Assembly: GCF_001550135.1 (NCBI RefSeq)
Contig: NZ_LRUE01000023.1
Coordinates: 1-59,217, forward strand
Reading direction: 5' to 3'
Length of the DNA: 59,217 bases
Source of the DNA: Pseudoalteromonas shioyasakiensis
GTDB lineage: Bacteria > Pseudomonadota > Gammaproteobacteria > Enterobacterales > Alteromonadaceae
Made by a program: the position numbers and the translations under genes. Below the pieces are notes generated by a model that was not told where the DNA came from, made no database searches, and saw nothing but the letters and a program-made list of their open reading frames with translations. Below are positions 25,628 to 34,183 of the stretch, piece by piece. How positions within the stretch are numbered: position 1 is the stretch's first letter; every line of letters starts with the position of its first letter.

Positions 25628-25975
25628 CAAAACACCCTTAAATCTTAACGTTGCGCGCATTATATTTCACCAAGATGACAGTAATGTTACAAACGTCATA
25701 ATTCAGTGTAATAAAGCGAGTATTTCAGGGACGTATTTTAAAGTTAAAAAATGACCAAATTGCGACATTGCTCTGCGTATTTATAACGACCAAATTGACA
25801 AGCTAACAAACTGTTATAACTAATTTTTTATAACTATATGGAAAAAATTGGACAAACAATAAAACTGCATCAATACTCAAGATGACTTATTTTTTTCGAC
25901 AATAAGAATCATTTTTAACCAACGCCTCCTTCCTTTTATTGCATTTTTCAGAGGCATTTTTATAGAGATATAAGT
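25628..25975. promoter_or_regulatory. divergent regulatory region between pstC and the GcvR-like gene
   Basis: This 348-base AT-rich gap holds the pstC Pho box and -10 on minus (25659-25692). On plus there is a 10-base direct repeat GACCAAATTG (25753-25762 and 25788-25797), each copy overlapping a promoter-like hexamer. TTGCGA (25760-25765) with TATAAC (25782-25787, 16-base spacer) is one candidate promoter for the plus gene. No open reading frame is seen here. Confidence 0.5.
25659..25692 (-). promoter_or_regulatory. Pho box and -10 of the pst operon
   Basis: On minus, TTGTAAC-ATTA-CTGTCAT (25692-25675) gives two 7-base PhoB half-sites separated by 4 bases, close to the CTGTCAT consensus. 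TATAAT (25664-25659) begins 10 bases further, the usual distance for PhoB replacing a -35 element. This predicts induction of pstC-pstA-pstB-phoU under phosphate limitation. Confidence 0.8.
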
Positions 25976-26482
25976 ATGAAGCAGTTAGTAATTACTATTT
26001 TGGGGCCAGATAAACCCGGCCTAGTTGAAGACCTTTCAGCCACAATTTTAAACCATCATGGTAACTGGTTAAGCAGTAATTTGAGCCACCTTGCAGGTCA
26101 CTTTGCAGGGATCATTGAGGCAGCAGTGCCTGAAGAGCACCTGCAAGAGCTGCAAGACGCATTGCATAGTTTGCCGTATTTAGAAATCAGAATTGAACGC
26201 GGCGCCGAAACACTTTCAGAAGAAAAATCTGAACAAATCAATTTTGTCATTACTGGCAACGACAGACCTGGCATTGTGCAAGAGCTTGCCAGCGTTATTC
26301 GTCACAAAGGGGCGAATATCACTCACCTAAATTCAAAACAACAAAGTGCACCTAACTGGGGTGTGCCAATTTTTAGTGCTGTTGCCACCGTCGCTTTGCC
26401 AATAGGCATGAACAAGGACGAAGTAATCACGGCACTCGAGTCTATTACCACAGACTTAATTGTTGATATTGAGGACGCATAA
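25976..26482 (+). CDS. gcvR: GcvR-like ACT-domain protein
   Basis: The 168 residues contain two ACT domains, each opening with the GP/DRPG motif: VITILGPDKPGLVEDLSATI and FVITGNDRPGIVQELASVIR. This matches GcvR, the glycine-responsive partner that inhibits GcvA at the glycine-cleavage operon. In many genomes such proteins are only loosely tied to glycine cleavage. No gcv genes are near, and the downstream neighbour ppk1 has its own Pho-type promoter. The call to the family is good; the exact role is less sure. Confidence 0.75.
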   Translation: MKQLVITILGPDKPGLVEDLSATILNHHGNWLSSNLSHLAGHFAGIIEAAVPEEHLQELQDALHSLPYLEIRIERGAETLSEEKSEQINFVITGNDRPGIVQELASVIRHKGANITHLNSKQQSAPNWGVPIFSAVATVALPIGMNKDEVITALESITTDLIVDIEDA

Positions 26483-26530
26483 CAAGCAAGTTTATAGGGA
26501 TATTTAAACTTAAACTAAGCTTTAAAATTA

Positions 26531-26566
26531 ATGACATACATGTCACATAACTGACATGTATGTCAT
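26531..26566. repeat. 15-bp perfect inverted repeat upstream of ppk1
   Basis: The arms 26531-26545 (ATGACATACATGTCA) and 26552-26566 are exact reverse complements around CATAAC. Both arms contain TGTCA/TGACA elements resembling PhoB half-sites on both strands. There is no T-run after it, so it is more likely an operator than a terminator, though it could also help end the preceding transcript. Confidence 0.85.
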
Positions 26567-26568
26567 AA

Positions 26569-26613
26569 AAGTGATAAATACGTCATATAAACGTCATCTG
26601 CATCCTCTATATT
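26569..26613 (+). promoter_or_regulatory. Pho-box array and -10 of ppk1
   Basis: Three 7-base elements at exact 11-base spacing, AAGTGAT (26569-26575), ACGTCAT (26580-26586) and ACGTCAT (26591-26597), precede a -10-like TATATT (26608-26613). The last element ends 10 bases before the -10, the same distance as at pstC. This predicts PhoB control of ppk1-ppx. Confidence 0.7.
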
Positions 26614-26642
26614 CTAACTAGCTATAAACGTTGGAAAACCAG

Positions 26643-28724
26643 ATGAACGCATCACATTCTTCTTCTCAAGCCGTTAATTACTTTGCCAAAGAGCTAAGTT
26701 GGCTGTCTTTTAATGAACGCGTGCTGCAAGAAGCTAAAGATAAATCTAACCCGATTATTGAGCGCATGCGCTTTTTAGGTATTTACTCAAACAACATGGA
26801 TGAGTTTTTCCGTGTCCGTGTTGCTGATGTAAAACGCCGCATATTACTTAATAAAATTCCTGATGCGAACTTTGAAGAAGACGAAATATTACTTCATCAG
26901 ATCCAAAGCAAAGTGCTACAGCTTGGTAAAAAGTTTAACCAAATTCATAAAGACATTTTAAATGACTTAAACGAGCACAATATTCACGTTGAGTTACCTG
27001 AGGAGCTATCTGAATTTCACTTGAGTTGGCTGAAAAAATTCTTCCACGACAATGTGCTGCAACACATATTGCCGATTTTACTCTCTGAAAAGAAAGACTA
27101 CTCAGATCAAATCAACGACACCATGACCTATTTGTTTGTCGAGATGACCAACCAAAAAAGTCATTATGCCATGATGGAAGTACCAACCGACCGCGTATCT
27201 CGTTTTGTTATTTTACCACCAGAGAAAACGCGCCGTCACAAAACCATTGTGATGCTTGATGACATTATCGCCTACTTTATTCGCGATGTGTTTAGCAGCT
27301 TTTTTAGCTTTGATGATATTCAATGTTATGCCATCAAATTGACCCGTGATGCCGAATACAACTTAGATGACGAGCTTGAAGAAGGCTTGCTCGATAAAAT
27401 GTCAAAAGGTCTAAAACAACGTATTTCTGCAGAGCCTGTGCGCCTTGTTTATGACGAGAGCATGCCTGCTGAAATGCTTAAAGTGATGAAAAAGCGCCTT
27501 AATATAAGCCAACATGATGCGTTGATCCCCGGCGGTCGTTACCGTAATTTCCGCGATTTCATTGCGTTTCCGAATGTTGGCCGTCAGTATTTAGAAAACA
27601 AACCACTGCCTGTATTACAAAGTACGGCTTTTAACAATCACTCAAGTGTGTTTGATGCCATTTCAGAACAAGATATTTTACTGTATTACCCTTATCACAC
27701 CTTTAACCATTTACTTGAATTTGTACGCCAAGCAGCATTTGACCCAGATGTAACCCAAATTAAGGTCAATATTTATCGCGTTGCGAGTCAGTCTCGACTT
27801 GTCTCTACGCTTATTAATGCAGCAAAAAATGGCAAACACGTAACAGTTATGGTTGAGCTGAAAGCGCGCTTTGATGAACAAAACAATATTGAATGGGCAA
27901 AAACCCTAAGCAATGCCGGTGTTAAAGTGATCTTTGGTATTCCTGCGTTGAAAGTTCACAGTAAGTTATGCGTTATTCACCGTAAAGAAAAGAACAACAT
28001 AGTGAAATATGCCCATATAGGCACGGGTAACTTCCACGAAAAAACCGCCAAAATCTACACTGACTTTAGCTTATTCACCAAGTTTGAGGGCATTAGTGAA
28101 GAGTGCGATAGTGTGTTTAAGTTTATCGAAAGCAGCTATAAACCATTTCAATTTGATCATTTGATGATTTCGCCAGTCAACGCACGACAAACTATTATGT
28201 CGCTAATTGATGCTGAAATAACAAATGTAGAACATGGTAAGGCTGGTAGAATTACGCTCAAAATAAACAACCTTGTTGATAAAGAGCTGGTTGATCACCT
28301 CTACTTTGCCGCAAGACGCGGTGTGAAAATTCGTATTATTGTGCGTGGCATGTGTTCGTTAGTGCCCTCTGCCGTTAACGAAAATATTCGCATTATTAGC
28401 ATTGTTGACCGCTTTTTAGAGCACCCTCGGGTGATGGTGTTTCATAATAATGGCGACGAAAAAGTGTATATTTCATCGGCAGACTGGATGACCCGAAATC
28501 TTGATCACCGTGTTGAAGTAGCCGCACCGATTTATGATGAAAAATTAAAACAGCTTATTATTGATATTCTTGAGCTACAGTTTAAAGATAGAACAAAAGC
28601 ACGCATAATCGATAGCGAACAAAAAAACAGCTATGTGCGCCGCGGCAATCGTAAGAAAATTCGCTCGCAAATTGCCATTTATGACCACCTTAAGAAATGG
28701 GAAAGTAACTATAATAATGAATGA
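26643..28724 (+). CDS. ppk1: polyphosphate kinase 1
   Basis: Ppk1 polymerises the terminal phosphate of ATP into polyphosphate. The 693-residue protein has the N-terminal ELSWLSFNERVLQEA and NNMDEFFRVRVADVK. The two catalytic His regions are LKVHSKLCVIHRKE with KYAHIGTGNFHEKTAK, and TRNLDHRVEVAAPIYD. I chose the ATG at 26643 (GGA ten bases upstream), because the in-frame TTG at 26631 lacks a ribosome site. The stop overlaps the ppx start by 8 bases, so the two opposing enzymes are made from one message. Confidence 0.96.
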   Translation: MNASHSSSQAVNYFAKELSWLSFNERVLQEAKDKSNPIIERMRFLGIYSNNMDEFFRVRVADVKRRILLNKIPDANFEEDEILLHQIQSKVLQLGKKFNQIHKDILNDLNEHNIHVELPEELSEFHLSWLKKFFHDNVLQHILPILLSEKKDYSDQINDTMTYLFVEMTNQKSHYAMMEVPTDRVSRFVILPPEKTRRHKTIVMLDDIIAYFIRDVFSSFFSFDDIQCYAIKLTRDAEYNLDDELEEGLLDKMSKGLKQRISAEPVRLVYDESMPAEMLKVMKKRLNISQHDALIPGGRYRNFRDFIAFPNVGRQYLENKPLPVLQSTAFNNHSSVFDAISEQDILLYYPYHTFNHLLEFVRQAAFDPDVTQIKVNIYRVASQSRLVSTLINAAKNGKHVTVMVELKARFDEQNNIEWAKTLSNAGVKVIFGIPALKVHSKLCVIHRKEKNNIVKYAHIGTGNFHEKTAKIYTDFSLFTKFEGISEECDSVFKFIESSYKPFQFDHLMISPVNARQTIMSLIDAEITNVEHGKAGRITLKINNLVDKELVDHLYFAARRGVKIRIIVRGMCSLVPSAVNENIRIISIVDRFLEHPRVMVFHNNGDEKVYISSADWMTRNLDHRVEVAAPIYDEKLKQLIIDILELQFKDRTKARIIDSEQKNSYVRRGNRKKIRSQIAIYDHLKKWESNYNNE

Positions 28725-30204
28725 TTATCCCTCAATTGCTGCCGTTGATTTAGGCTCAAATAGTTTTCATTTAGTGGTGGCAAGAGAGGTCGATGGCTCT
28801 TTGCAAATCTTACACAAAGAAAAACAGCGCGTTTACTTAGCTGACGGTTTAGATGATAAAAATCATTTAAGCCAAGAAGCAATCGAACGCGCGCTGGCGA
28901 TTCTTAAGCAGTTTGCTACTACCTTGCAGGACTTCCCCCTTGAGAATGTCAAAGTGGCGGCAACTTACACATTACGCCGCGCTAAAAATATTCATTCGTT
29001 CTTAACCCAAGCAAGTAAAGTGTTTCCTTACCCAATTGAAGTAATATCGGGGCAAGAGGAAGCGCGCTTAATTTACCAAGGTGTTGCCCATTACATTCAT
29101 CACGATGAAAACCGCTTAGTCATTGATATCGGCGGCGGCAGTACCGAACTCATCATTGGCAAACACTTTAAACATAAATTACTTACTAGCCGCAATATGG
29201 GCTGTGTTAGTTACACCAAGCAGTTTTTTGCAGATGGACAAATCACTGCTAAGCGCTTTGCCAAAGCTGAAGTTCGTGCAGAGCAAGAACTCGAAGTGAT
29301 TTTCGCCAACTACTTATCGGCTGGCTGGCAATCTGTGGTGGGAACATCAGGCACTATTAAATCTATCCTTGCAATGATCAATGCTAACGATGCAGAGCAA
29401 GAGCTAATTACTTTAGAGCGATTATTAGAGCTAAAAACTCAGTTTATTGCTGCTAAACAAATAAAAGCGCTACAAATTGAAGGTCTTACACCTGAGCGGC
29501 AAGTGAGTATTTGTGGTGGTTTAGCTATTTTAATTGCGGTATTTAGGCTGTTTAAAATCGAAGCGTTGCAATACAGCGACTTTTCACTTCGTGAAGGCCT
29601 GCTACATGAAATGCAGCAAAAGCTCGCCCATAAGGATATTCGCACTAATACCATAGCGAACCTATCTGAGCGTAATGCCATAGATAAAGAGCATGCTAAC
29701 CGCGTCTCGACAACTGCAAAGTGGCTGTTTGAACAAGTAGAAGAGGCATGGCAACTTACCGATCCTGACTACATCAACTTGCTGGATTGGGCCGCGCAGC
29801 TGCATGAAATTGGCTTAGGGGTTAATTCATCAGGGATACATAAGCACAGTGCGTATATCGTTGCGAATAGCCAATTGCCTGGCTTTACGCAGCAACAACA
29901 AACCTTGCTTAGTTGCATGATCCGTTTTTATCGTAAAAAAATTCGTTTAGAAGAGTTTCCGGCACTGCATACCATGCAGCATTATGAAATATTGCAACTT
30001 ATTGTGATTTTGCGCTTAGCGGTACTACTGAATCAAAAGCGTATTACCGATCAAGGTTTTAAACTTGAGGTAACAGCCAAGCAAAATAGTATGTTCTTAA
30101 AGTTTCACAACAAGTGGCTTAAAGAACATACCTTGCTTTTAGCTGACTTACAGCAAGAGCAAAAATACCTTAAAAAAGTCGGCTTCTTACTCGATTTTCA
30201 TTAA
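28717..30204 (+). CDS. ppx: exopolyphosphatase (Ppx/GppA family)
   Basis: Ppx removes phosphate from polyphosphate ends. The 495 residues show the sugar-kinase/Hsp70-type phosphate motifs AAVDLGSNSFHLVVAR, VIDIGGGSTELIIG and VVGTSGTIKSIL. A C-terminal HD-like helical domain follows (LHEIGLGVNSSGIHKHSAYI). I chose the ATG at 28717, which overlaps the last codons of ppk1; a longer in-frame alternative start (28633) falls inside ppk1. Ppx and GppA are hard to tell apart by eye, but coupling to ppk1 favours Ppx. A MITE-like element begins 12 bases after the stop. Confidence 0.93.
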   Translation: MNDYPSIAAVDLGSNSFHLVVAREVDGSLQILHKEKQRVYLADGLDDKNHLSQEAIERALAILKQFATTLQDFPLENVKVAATYTLRRAKNIHSFLTQASKVFPYPIEVISGQEEARLIYQGVAHYIHHDENRLVIDIGGGSTELIIGKHFKHKLLTSRNMGCVSYTKQFFADGQITAKRFAKAEVRAEQELEVIFANYLSAGWQSVVGTSGTIKSILAMINANDAEQELITLERLLELKTQFIAAKQIKALQIEGLTPERQVSICGGLAILIAVFRLFKIEALQYSDFSLREGLLHEMQQKLAHKDIRTNTIANLSERNAIDKEHANRVSTTAKWLFEQVEEAWQLTDPDYINLLDWAAQLHEIGLGVNSSGIHKHSAYIVANSQLPGFTQQQQTLLSCMIRFYRKKIRLEEFPALHTMQHYEILQLIVILRLAVLLNQKRITDQGFKLEVTAKQNSMFLKFHNKWLKEHTLLLADLQQEQKYLKKVGFLLDFH

Positions 30205-30215
30205 GCTGATTAATA

Positions 30216-30480
30216 TATACCCAAACCACCTCAAGATGTGAGTTTCAGTTGGAATTAAAAGCGATTTAGGCAAGGCATTGATTGCAAGTAATAGTGGTTC
30301 TATTGTTAAGATCAATAACGCAGTATAAATCGCTTTTAAACCAACCCGTTGGGCGCTTCACAGGCACTTACTCTCATCGTTGTTACTTCTTAAAAGGGAC
30401 TGCCATTCTTACAAAGTAACGCCTTGATATTAAGCACCTGTGAAACGCTGAATTCTGCATCTTGAGGTGGTTTGGGTATA
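30216..30480. mobile_element. MITE-like element with 23-bp perfect terminal inverted repeats
   Basis: The ends 30216-30238 (starting TATACCCAAACCACC) and 30458-30480 (ending GGTGGTTTGGGTATA) are exact reverse complements over 23 bases. Inside are further paired arms. TAAAAGCGATTTA (30256-30268) is an exact inverted match of 30326-30338, with extra GTTGG/CCAAC pairing outside it. GCGCTTCACAGG near 30350 is an imperfect match to CCTGTGAAACGC near 30437. GTTACTT near 30384 faces AAGTAAC near 30413. No transposase or open frame is present. The outer TA at each end suggests a TA-type target. It fills the space between the convergent ppx and the next minus gene. Confidence 0.8.
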
Positions 30481-30936
30481 CTACATATCCATATGGCGGT
30501 TTGAGCTTTGCATCATTTGCTTAAGGCCTTGATGTTCAAGCTCAAGTAAACGTTCGAGCTTTTCTTTACTTTGCTCTGTATCAGCTCGCGATACCAAGTA
30601 CTCGTATAAGTCGATTACTTTTTGGTGTTGCGTGGTTAAGTAAACCTGAATCGCCTTTTCATCAATTTGCTGATCTGTGCTGATATCGTTAAAAGTAATT
30701 AGCTCTGGGTTTTCAGCAAAATACTCATAGCAATAGGTATCAAGCGTGTTTATTTCTGTAATAGCTTTAAAGCCAACGAGATCTTCTGCCAGTTTCTTCT
30801 CATATTGCAGGTAATAATCCACCAGCATTTGATTATGCTCGTCCAGTAAGTCTTTAACACTGTGGAAGTTAGCTGCCATTTGAGTATGAAATAACACGGT
30901 CCAATCATAAACTTGTTGTATTGTTTTAACTTGCAT
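30481..30936 (-). CDS. hypothetical helical protein
   Basis: The 151-residue acidic, mostly helical protein is rich in Gln, Glu and Leu (VKTIQQVYDWTVLFHTQMAA, ERLLELEHQGLKQMMQSS). It has no signal peptide or membrane span. It has the look of a ferritin-like or hemerythrin-like bundle, but I cannot place it in a family. AAGGA lies six bases before the ATG at 30936; another ATG two codons earlier overlaps that site. The stop codon directly abuts the terminal repeat of the MITE-like element. Confidence 0.6.
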   Translation of the reverse strand: MQVKTIQQVYDWTVLFHTQMAANFHSVKDLLDEHNQMLVDYYLQYEKKLAEDLVGFKAITEINTLDTYCYEYFAENPELITFNDISTDQQIDEKAIQVYLTTQHQKVIDLYEYLVSRADTEQSKEKLERLLELEHQGLKQMMQSSNRHMDM

Positions 30937-31025
30937 GTGCATTCCTTATCAAAATCAATTTAATATGACTTTGCATAAATCACACCAGAAATAAACTCAT
31001 TAATTTTCAATATCTTAAAAATAAA

Positions 31026-31066
31026 GTGTGTAACTTGCAGCAAGTTAAAGCGTACAAGTTACACAC
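31026..31066 (-). terminator. probable terminator of the cus operon
   Basis: GTGTGTAACTTG (31026-31037) and CAAGTTACACAC (31055-31066) are exact inverted repeats around 17 bases. On minus they are followed by TTTATTTTT. They lie 12 bases after the cusA stop. Confidence 0.7.
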
Positions 31067-31078
31067 TGACTGTAAAAT

Positions 31079-32644
31079 TTATAGGTAACGTTTACGCCAT
31101 AGAAAATAAAGCGCAGGTAACACAAGTAGCGTTAAAACTATGGCGCTGAGCATCCCACCGACCATAGGCGCGGCTATTCGGCTCATCACCTCACTGCCCG
31201 TTCCAGTGCCATAAAGCACTGGCAGTAACCCTATGATAATAGTGGCAACTGTCATCATCACTGGTCTAACCCGAAGGCCTGCACCATTGATGATTGCTTG
31301 GCGCAGCTCTGTAACCGTGAACTGTGCTGATTGCGCTTTAGCATCTCGATAAGCTTGGTTGAGATAAACCAGCATGATCACGCCAATTTCTACGGCAACC
31401 CCAGCTAGGGCAATAAAACCAACCCCAACAGCAACCGAGAAGTTGAAGCCTTCAAGGTACATCAGCCAAATACCGCCTATCATAGCAAGCGGTAAGGTCA
31501 GCATGATCATTGCCACCTCAATAAAGCTTCTAAAATTGAGGTATAACAGCACCACAATAATTGCCAAGGTTAATGGCAATACGTAACTGAGTTTAGCTTT
31601 TGCGCGCTCCATATATTCATATTGCCCCGCCCAAGTAATTGAGTAACCAGCTGGTAGCTCGAGTTGCTCATGCAGCGCTTGTTGCGCACGCTCAACATAA
31701 CTGCCGATATCACTGCCTTCAATGTCGATTAAGCTCCAGCCATTAATACGAGCATTTTCACTTTTTATACCCGGCGGGCCATCTTCGATGAAGACATGAG
31801 CTACATCGGCCAATGCGATACGCTGTCCGTTTGGTGTTACTATCGGTAACAACTTAAGCTCTTCTGGCGAGTCGCGATAATCTTGTGGATAACGTAAGTT
31901 AACCGGGTAACGCTCTTGCCCTTCAACAGTTTCGGTCACATTCATACCACCGATAGCAGTAGCAACAACCTGTTGCACATCAGCAATGTTTAAACCGTAC
32001 CGTGCTGCTTTTTCACGGTTGATATCAACTTTGATGTAGCGACCGCCGGCAACGCGCTCAGAATAAACCGAAGCCGTACCCGGTAAGTCTTTTAATATGA
32101 CTTCAATTTGCTCACCGATTTTTTGAATTTCACTTAGCTTTGGCCCTGCAACTTTGATCCCCACAGGCGTTTTAATACCAGTGGCAAGCATGTCGATTCG
32201 GGTTTTGATTGGCATAACCCACGCATTGGTAAGCCCTGGGAACTTAACCAGATTATCGAGCTCTTTTTTCAGTTTCTCGGTTGTCATGCCCTCGCGCCAC
32301 TGTGACTTTGGCTTTAACTGAATAAAGGTTTCGATCATGGTGAGCGGCGCAGGATCTGTTGCAGTGTCTGCACGGCCAACCTTACCAAATACCGATTCGA
32401 CCTCTGGCACACTGGCAATTAGCTTATCGGTCTGCTGTAAGATTTCACGGGCCTTACCAATTGAAATACCTGGGTAAGTAGTTGGCATATACATTAAGTC
32501 GCCCTCATCAAGAGGAGGAATAAACTCACTACCAATTTTATTAACCGGGTAAAAGCCAATAGCAGCCAACACTAATGCCAGTACCAGTGTTGTTTTCGGC
32601 GCTTTTAATACCGCATTTAACAAGGGTTTATAGGCTGCCACCAA
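31079..32644 (-). CDS. cusA: heavy-metal RND efflux pump CusA, C-terminal half
   Basis: The 521 codons after the in-frame stop continue the pump without any loss. They include TM7 (KTTLVLALVLAAIGFYPVNK), the second porter domain beginning GSEFIPPLDEGDLMYMPTTY with GLTNAWVMPIKTRIDMLATG, and TM8-12 ending PALYFLWRKRYL. The first codon after the TAA is TTG and the next is GTG, so a restart directly at the stop (TAATTG) is possible, though there is no ribosome site. In intact relatives this position reads as a plain linker (NPxNR followed by a hydrophobic residue). Whether this half is made at all is unknown. Confidence 0.75.
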   Translation of the reverse strand: MVAAYKPLLNAVLKAPKTTLVLALVLAAIGFYPVNKIGSEFIPPLDEGDLMYMPTTYPGISIGKAREILQQTDKLIASVPEVESVFGKVGRADTATDPAPLTMIETFIQLKPKSQWREGMTTEKLKKELDNLVKFPGLTNAWVMPIKTRIDMLATGIKTPVGIKVAGPKLSEIQKIGEQIEVILKDLPGTASVYSERVAGGRYIKVDINREKAARYGLNIADVQQVVATAIGGMNVTETVEGQERYPVNLRYPQDYRDSPEELKLLPIVTPNGQRIALADVAHVFIEDGPPGIKSENARINGWSLIDIEGSDIGSYVERAQQALHEQLELPAGYSITWAGQYEYMERAKAKLSYVLPLTLAIIVVLLYLNFRSFIEVAMIMLTLPLAMIGGIWLMYLEGFNFSVAVGVGFIALAGVAVEIGVIMLVYLNQAYRDAKAQSAQFTVTELRQAIINGAGLRVRPVMMTVATIIIGLLPVLYGTGTGSEVMSRIAAPMVGGMLSAIVLTLLVLPALYFLWRKRYL

Positions 32645-34183
32645 TTAGCGGTTTACAGGGTTTTTCTGCTCCGAAATAACCTTACCGCGAATAAAGTAGC
32701 CCATTAATACCGGCACCAATGTAATCGCTAAACCAGCCGAAGCTGCCATCGCATAGGTTTTTGTATAAGCCAGTGGCGAGAACATTCGTCCTTCTTGTGC
32801 TTCAAGAATAAACACCGGCATAAAGCTAACAGTGATGATCAATAAACTAAAGAATAACGCGGGCCCGACTTCTGCGGCTGAGTCCATCACCACTTGCCAG
32901 CGGTTTTCATCGGTCAGTGGGGTTTTCTCCATATGCTTATGCATATTTTCTATCATCACGATAGCACCGTCTGTCATTGCACCAATGGCAATCGCTATCC
33001 CGCCAAGCGACATGATATTAGCGTTTATACCTTGCCAATACATAACCACAAAAGCCGTTAAAATACCCATTGGCAACGTGATAATGGCTACGATCGATGA
33101 GCGTATATGGAATAAAAACACTACACACACTAAGGCCACGACAATTAATTCTTCAATTAACTTTGAGCTTAAGTTATCAAGCGCTTGGGTAATAAGGTTT
33201 GAACGGTCGTACACAGGGATGATTTCAACCCCCTCTGGCAGGCCTTTTTTGAGCGACTCTAGTTTTTCTTTTACTAGTTTGATGGTTGCTTCGGCGTTTT
33301 CTCCAAAGCGCATCACTACCACCCCACCGGTTACTTCACCCTCGCCGTTTAGTTCGGCAATACCACGGCGCATTTGCGGCCCAAGTTTTATATCGGCCAC
33401 ATCGCGTAATTGCAGTGGCGTGCCATTGGCATTAGTACCCAGCGGAATGGCTTCTAAATCTGCGACACTTTTAATATAACCTGTGCTCGATACCATGTAT
33501 TCGGCTTCAGCCATTTCGACCACTGAAGCGCCACGCTCTTGGTTACCTTGTTTAATTGCTGTTTGAATTAAACTTAGCGGAATACCATAAGCACGCAATT
33601 TATCGGGGTCGACATTCACCTGATACTGCTTAACCATACCGCCAACAGACGCTACTTCTGATACGCCCGGCACAGTTTGCAGCTCAAACTTTAAAAACCA
33701 ATCTTGCAGGCTTCGTAGCTGGCTAATATCGTGCTTACCGGTTTTATCCACCAGCGCATACAAGTAAATCCAACCCACCCCTGTTGCATCAGGGCCAAGT
33801 TCAGGCCTTGCTGAATCTGGTAAGCGAGCACTTACTTGACTCAAATACTCTTGCACCCGACTACGGGCCCAATAAAGGTCGGTGTCTTCGTTAAAAATAA
33901 CGTATACATAAGAGTCACCAAAAAACGAAAAGCCCCTTACCGTTTCAGCTCCCGGCACCGACAGCATGGCTGTGGTGATAGGAAACGTTACTTGGTCTTG
34001 CACCACTTGAGGCGCTTGTCCTGGATAAGATGTTTTTACAATAACTTGTACATCAGATAAGTCAGGCAAGGCATCAACTGGGGTATTCTTTAAAGAAAAA
34101 ACCCCAAAGCCTGCCAACATTAAAGACAGCAGTAATACAAAGAAGCGATTACCGACTGACCAACGGATCACGGCAGCTATCAT
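32645..34183 (-). CDS. cusA: heavy-metal RND efflux pump CusA, N-terminal half
   Basis: The 512 residues hold TM1 (FFVLLLSLMLAGFGVF), the first porter domain (PDLSDVQVIVKTSYPGQAPQ, PGVSEVASVGGMVKQYQVNV) and TM2-6. The TM4 motif GAMTDGAIVMIENMHKHMEK of the heavy-metal efflux RND group is present. Translation stops after SEQKNPVNR at an in-frame TAA. The ATG overlaps the cusB stop (ATGA), showing translational coupling. The Cu/Ag specificity is inferred from the Met/His-rich first gene and is not proven; Co/Zn/Cd (Czc) is the alternative. Confidence 0.85.
   Translation of the reverse strand: MIAAVIRWSVGNRFFVLLLSLMLAGFGVFSLKNTPVDALPDLSDVQVIVKTSYPGQAPQVVQDQVTFPITTAMLSVPGAETVRGFSFFGDSYVYVIFNEDTDLYWARSRVQEYLSQVSARLPDSARPELGPDATGVGWIYLYALVDKTGKHDISQLRSLQDWFLKFELQTVPGVSEVASVGGMVKQYQVNVDPDKLRAYGIPLSLIQTAIKQGNQERGASVVEMAEAEYMVSSTGYIKSVADLEAIPLGTNANGTPLQLRDVADIKLGPQMRRGIAELNGEGEVTGGVVVMRFGENAEATIKLVKEKLESLKKGLPEGVEIIPVYDRSNLITQALDNLSSKLIEELIVVALVCVVFLFHIRSSIVAIITLPMGILTAFVVMYWQGINANIMSLGGIAIAIGAMTDGAIVMIENMHKHMEKTPLTDENRWQVVMDSAAEVGPALFFSLLIITVSFMPVFILEAQEGRMFSPLAYTKTYAMAASAGLAITLVPVLMGYFIRGKVISEQKNPVNR

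Larger units (their letters stand above)
31079..34183 (-). pseudogene. cusA: cusA locus as a whole: RND metal-efflux pump gene interrupted by one in-frame TAA
   Basis: Read through a single TAA codon (32645-32647), the two halves make one continuous CusA/CzcA-type pump of 1034 positions, the normal length, with no other lesion. The stop falls in the cytoplasmic linker between the two pseudo-symmetric halves. Either this is a disabled gene, a sequencing error, or two co-translated half-proteins; the halves are listed separately. Confidence 0.6.

Noticed and set aside
32832..33479. 215-codon plus-strand open frame inside cusA
   Set aside because: Antisense shadow of a conserved RND gene; no signal or family features.
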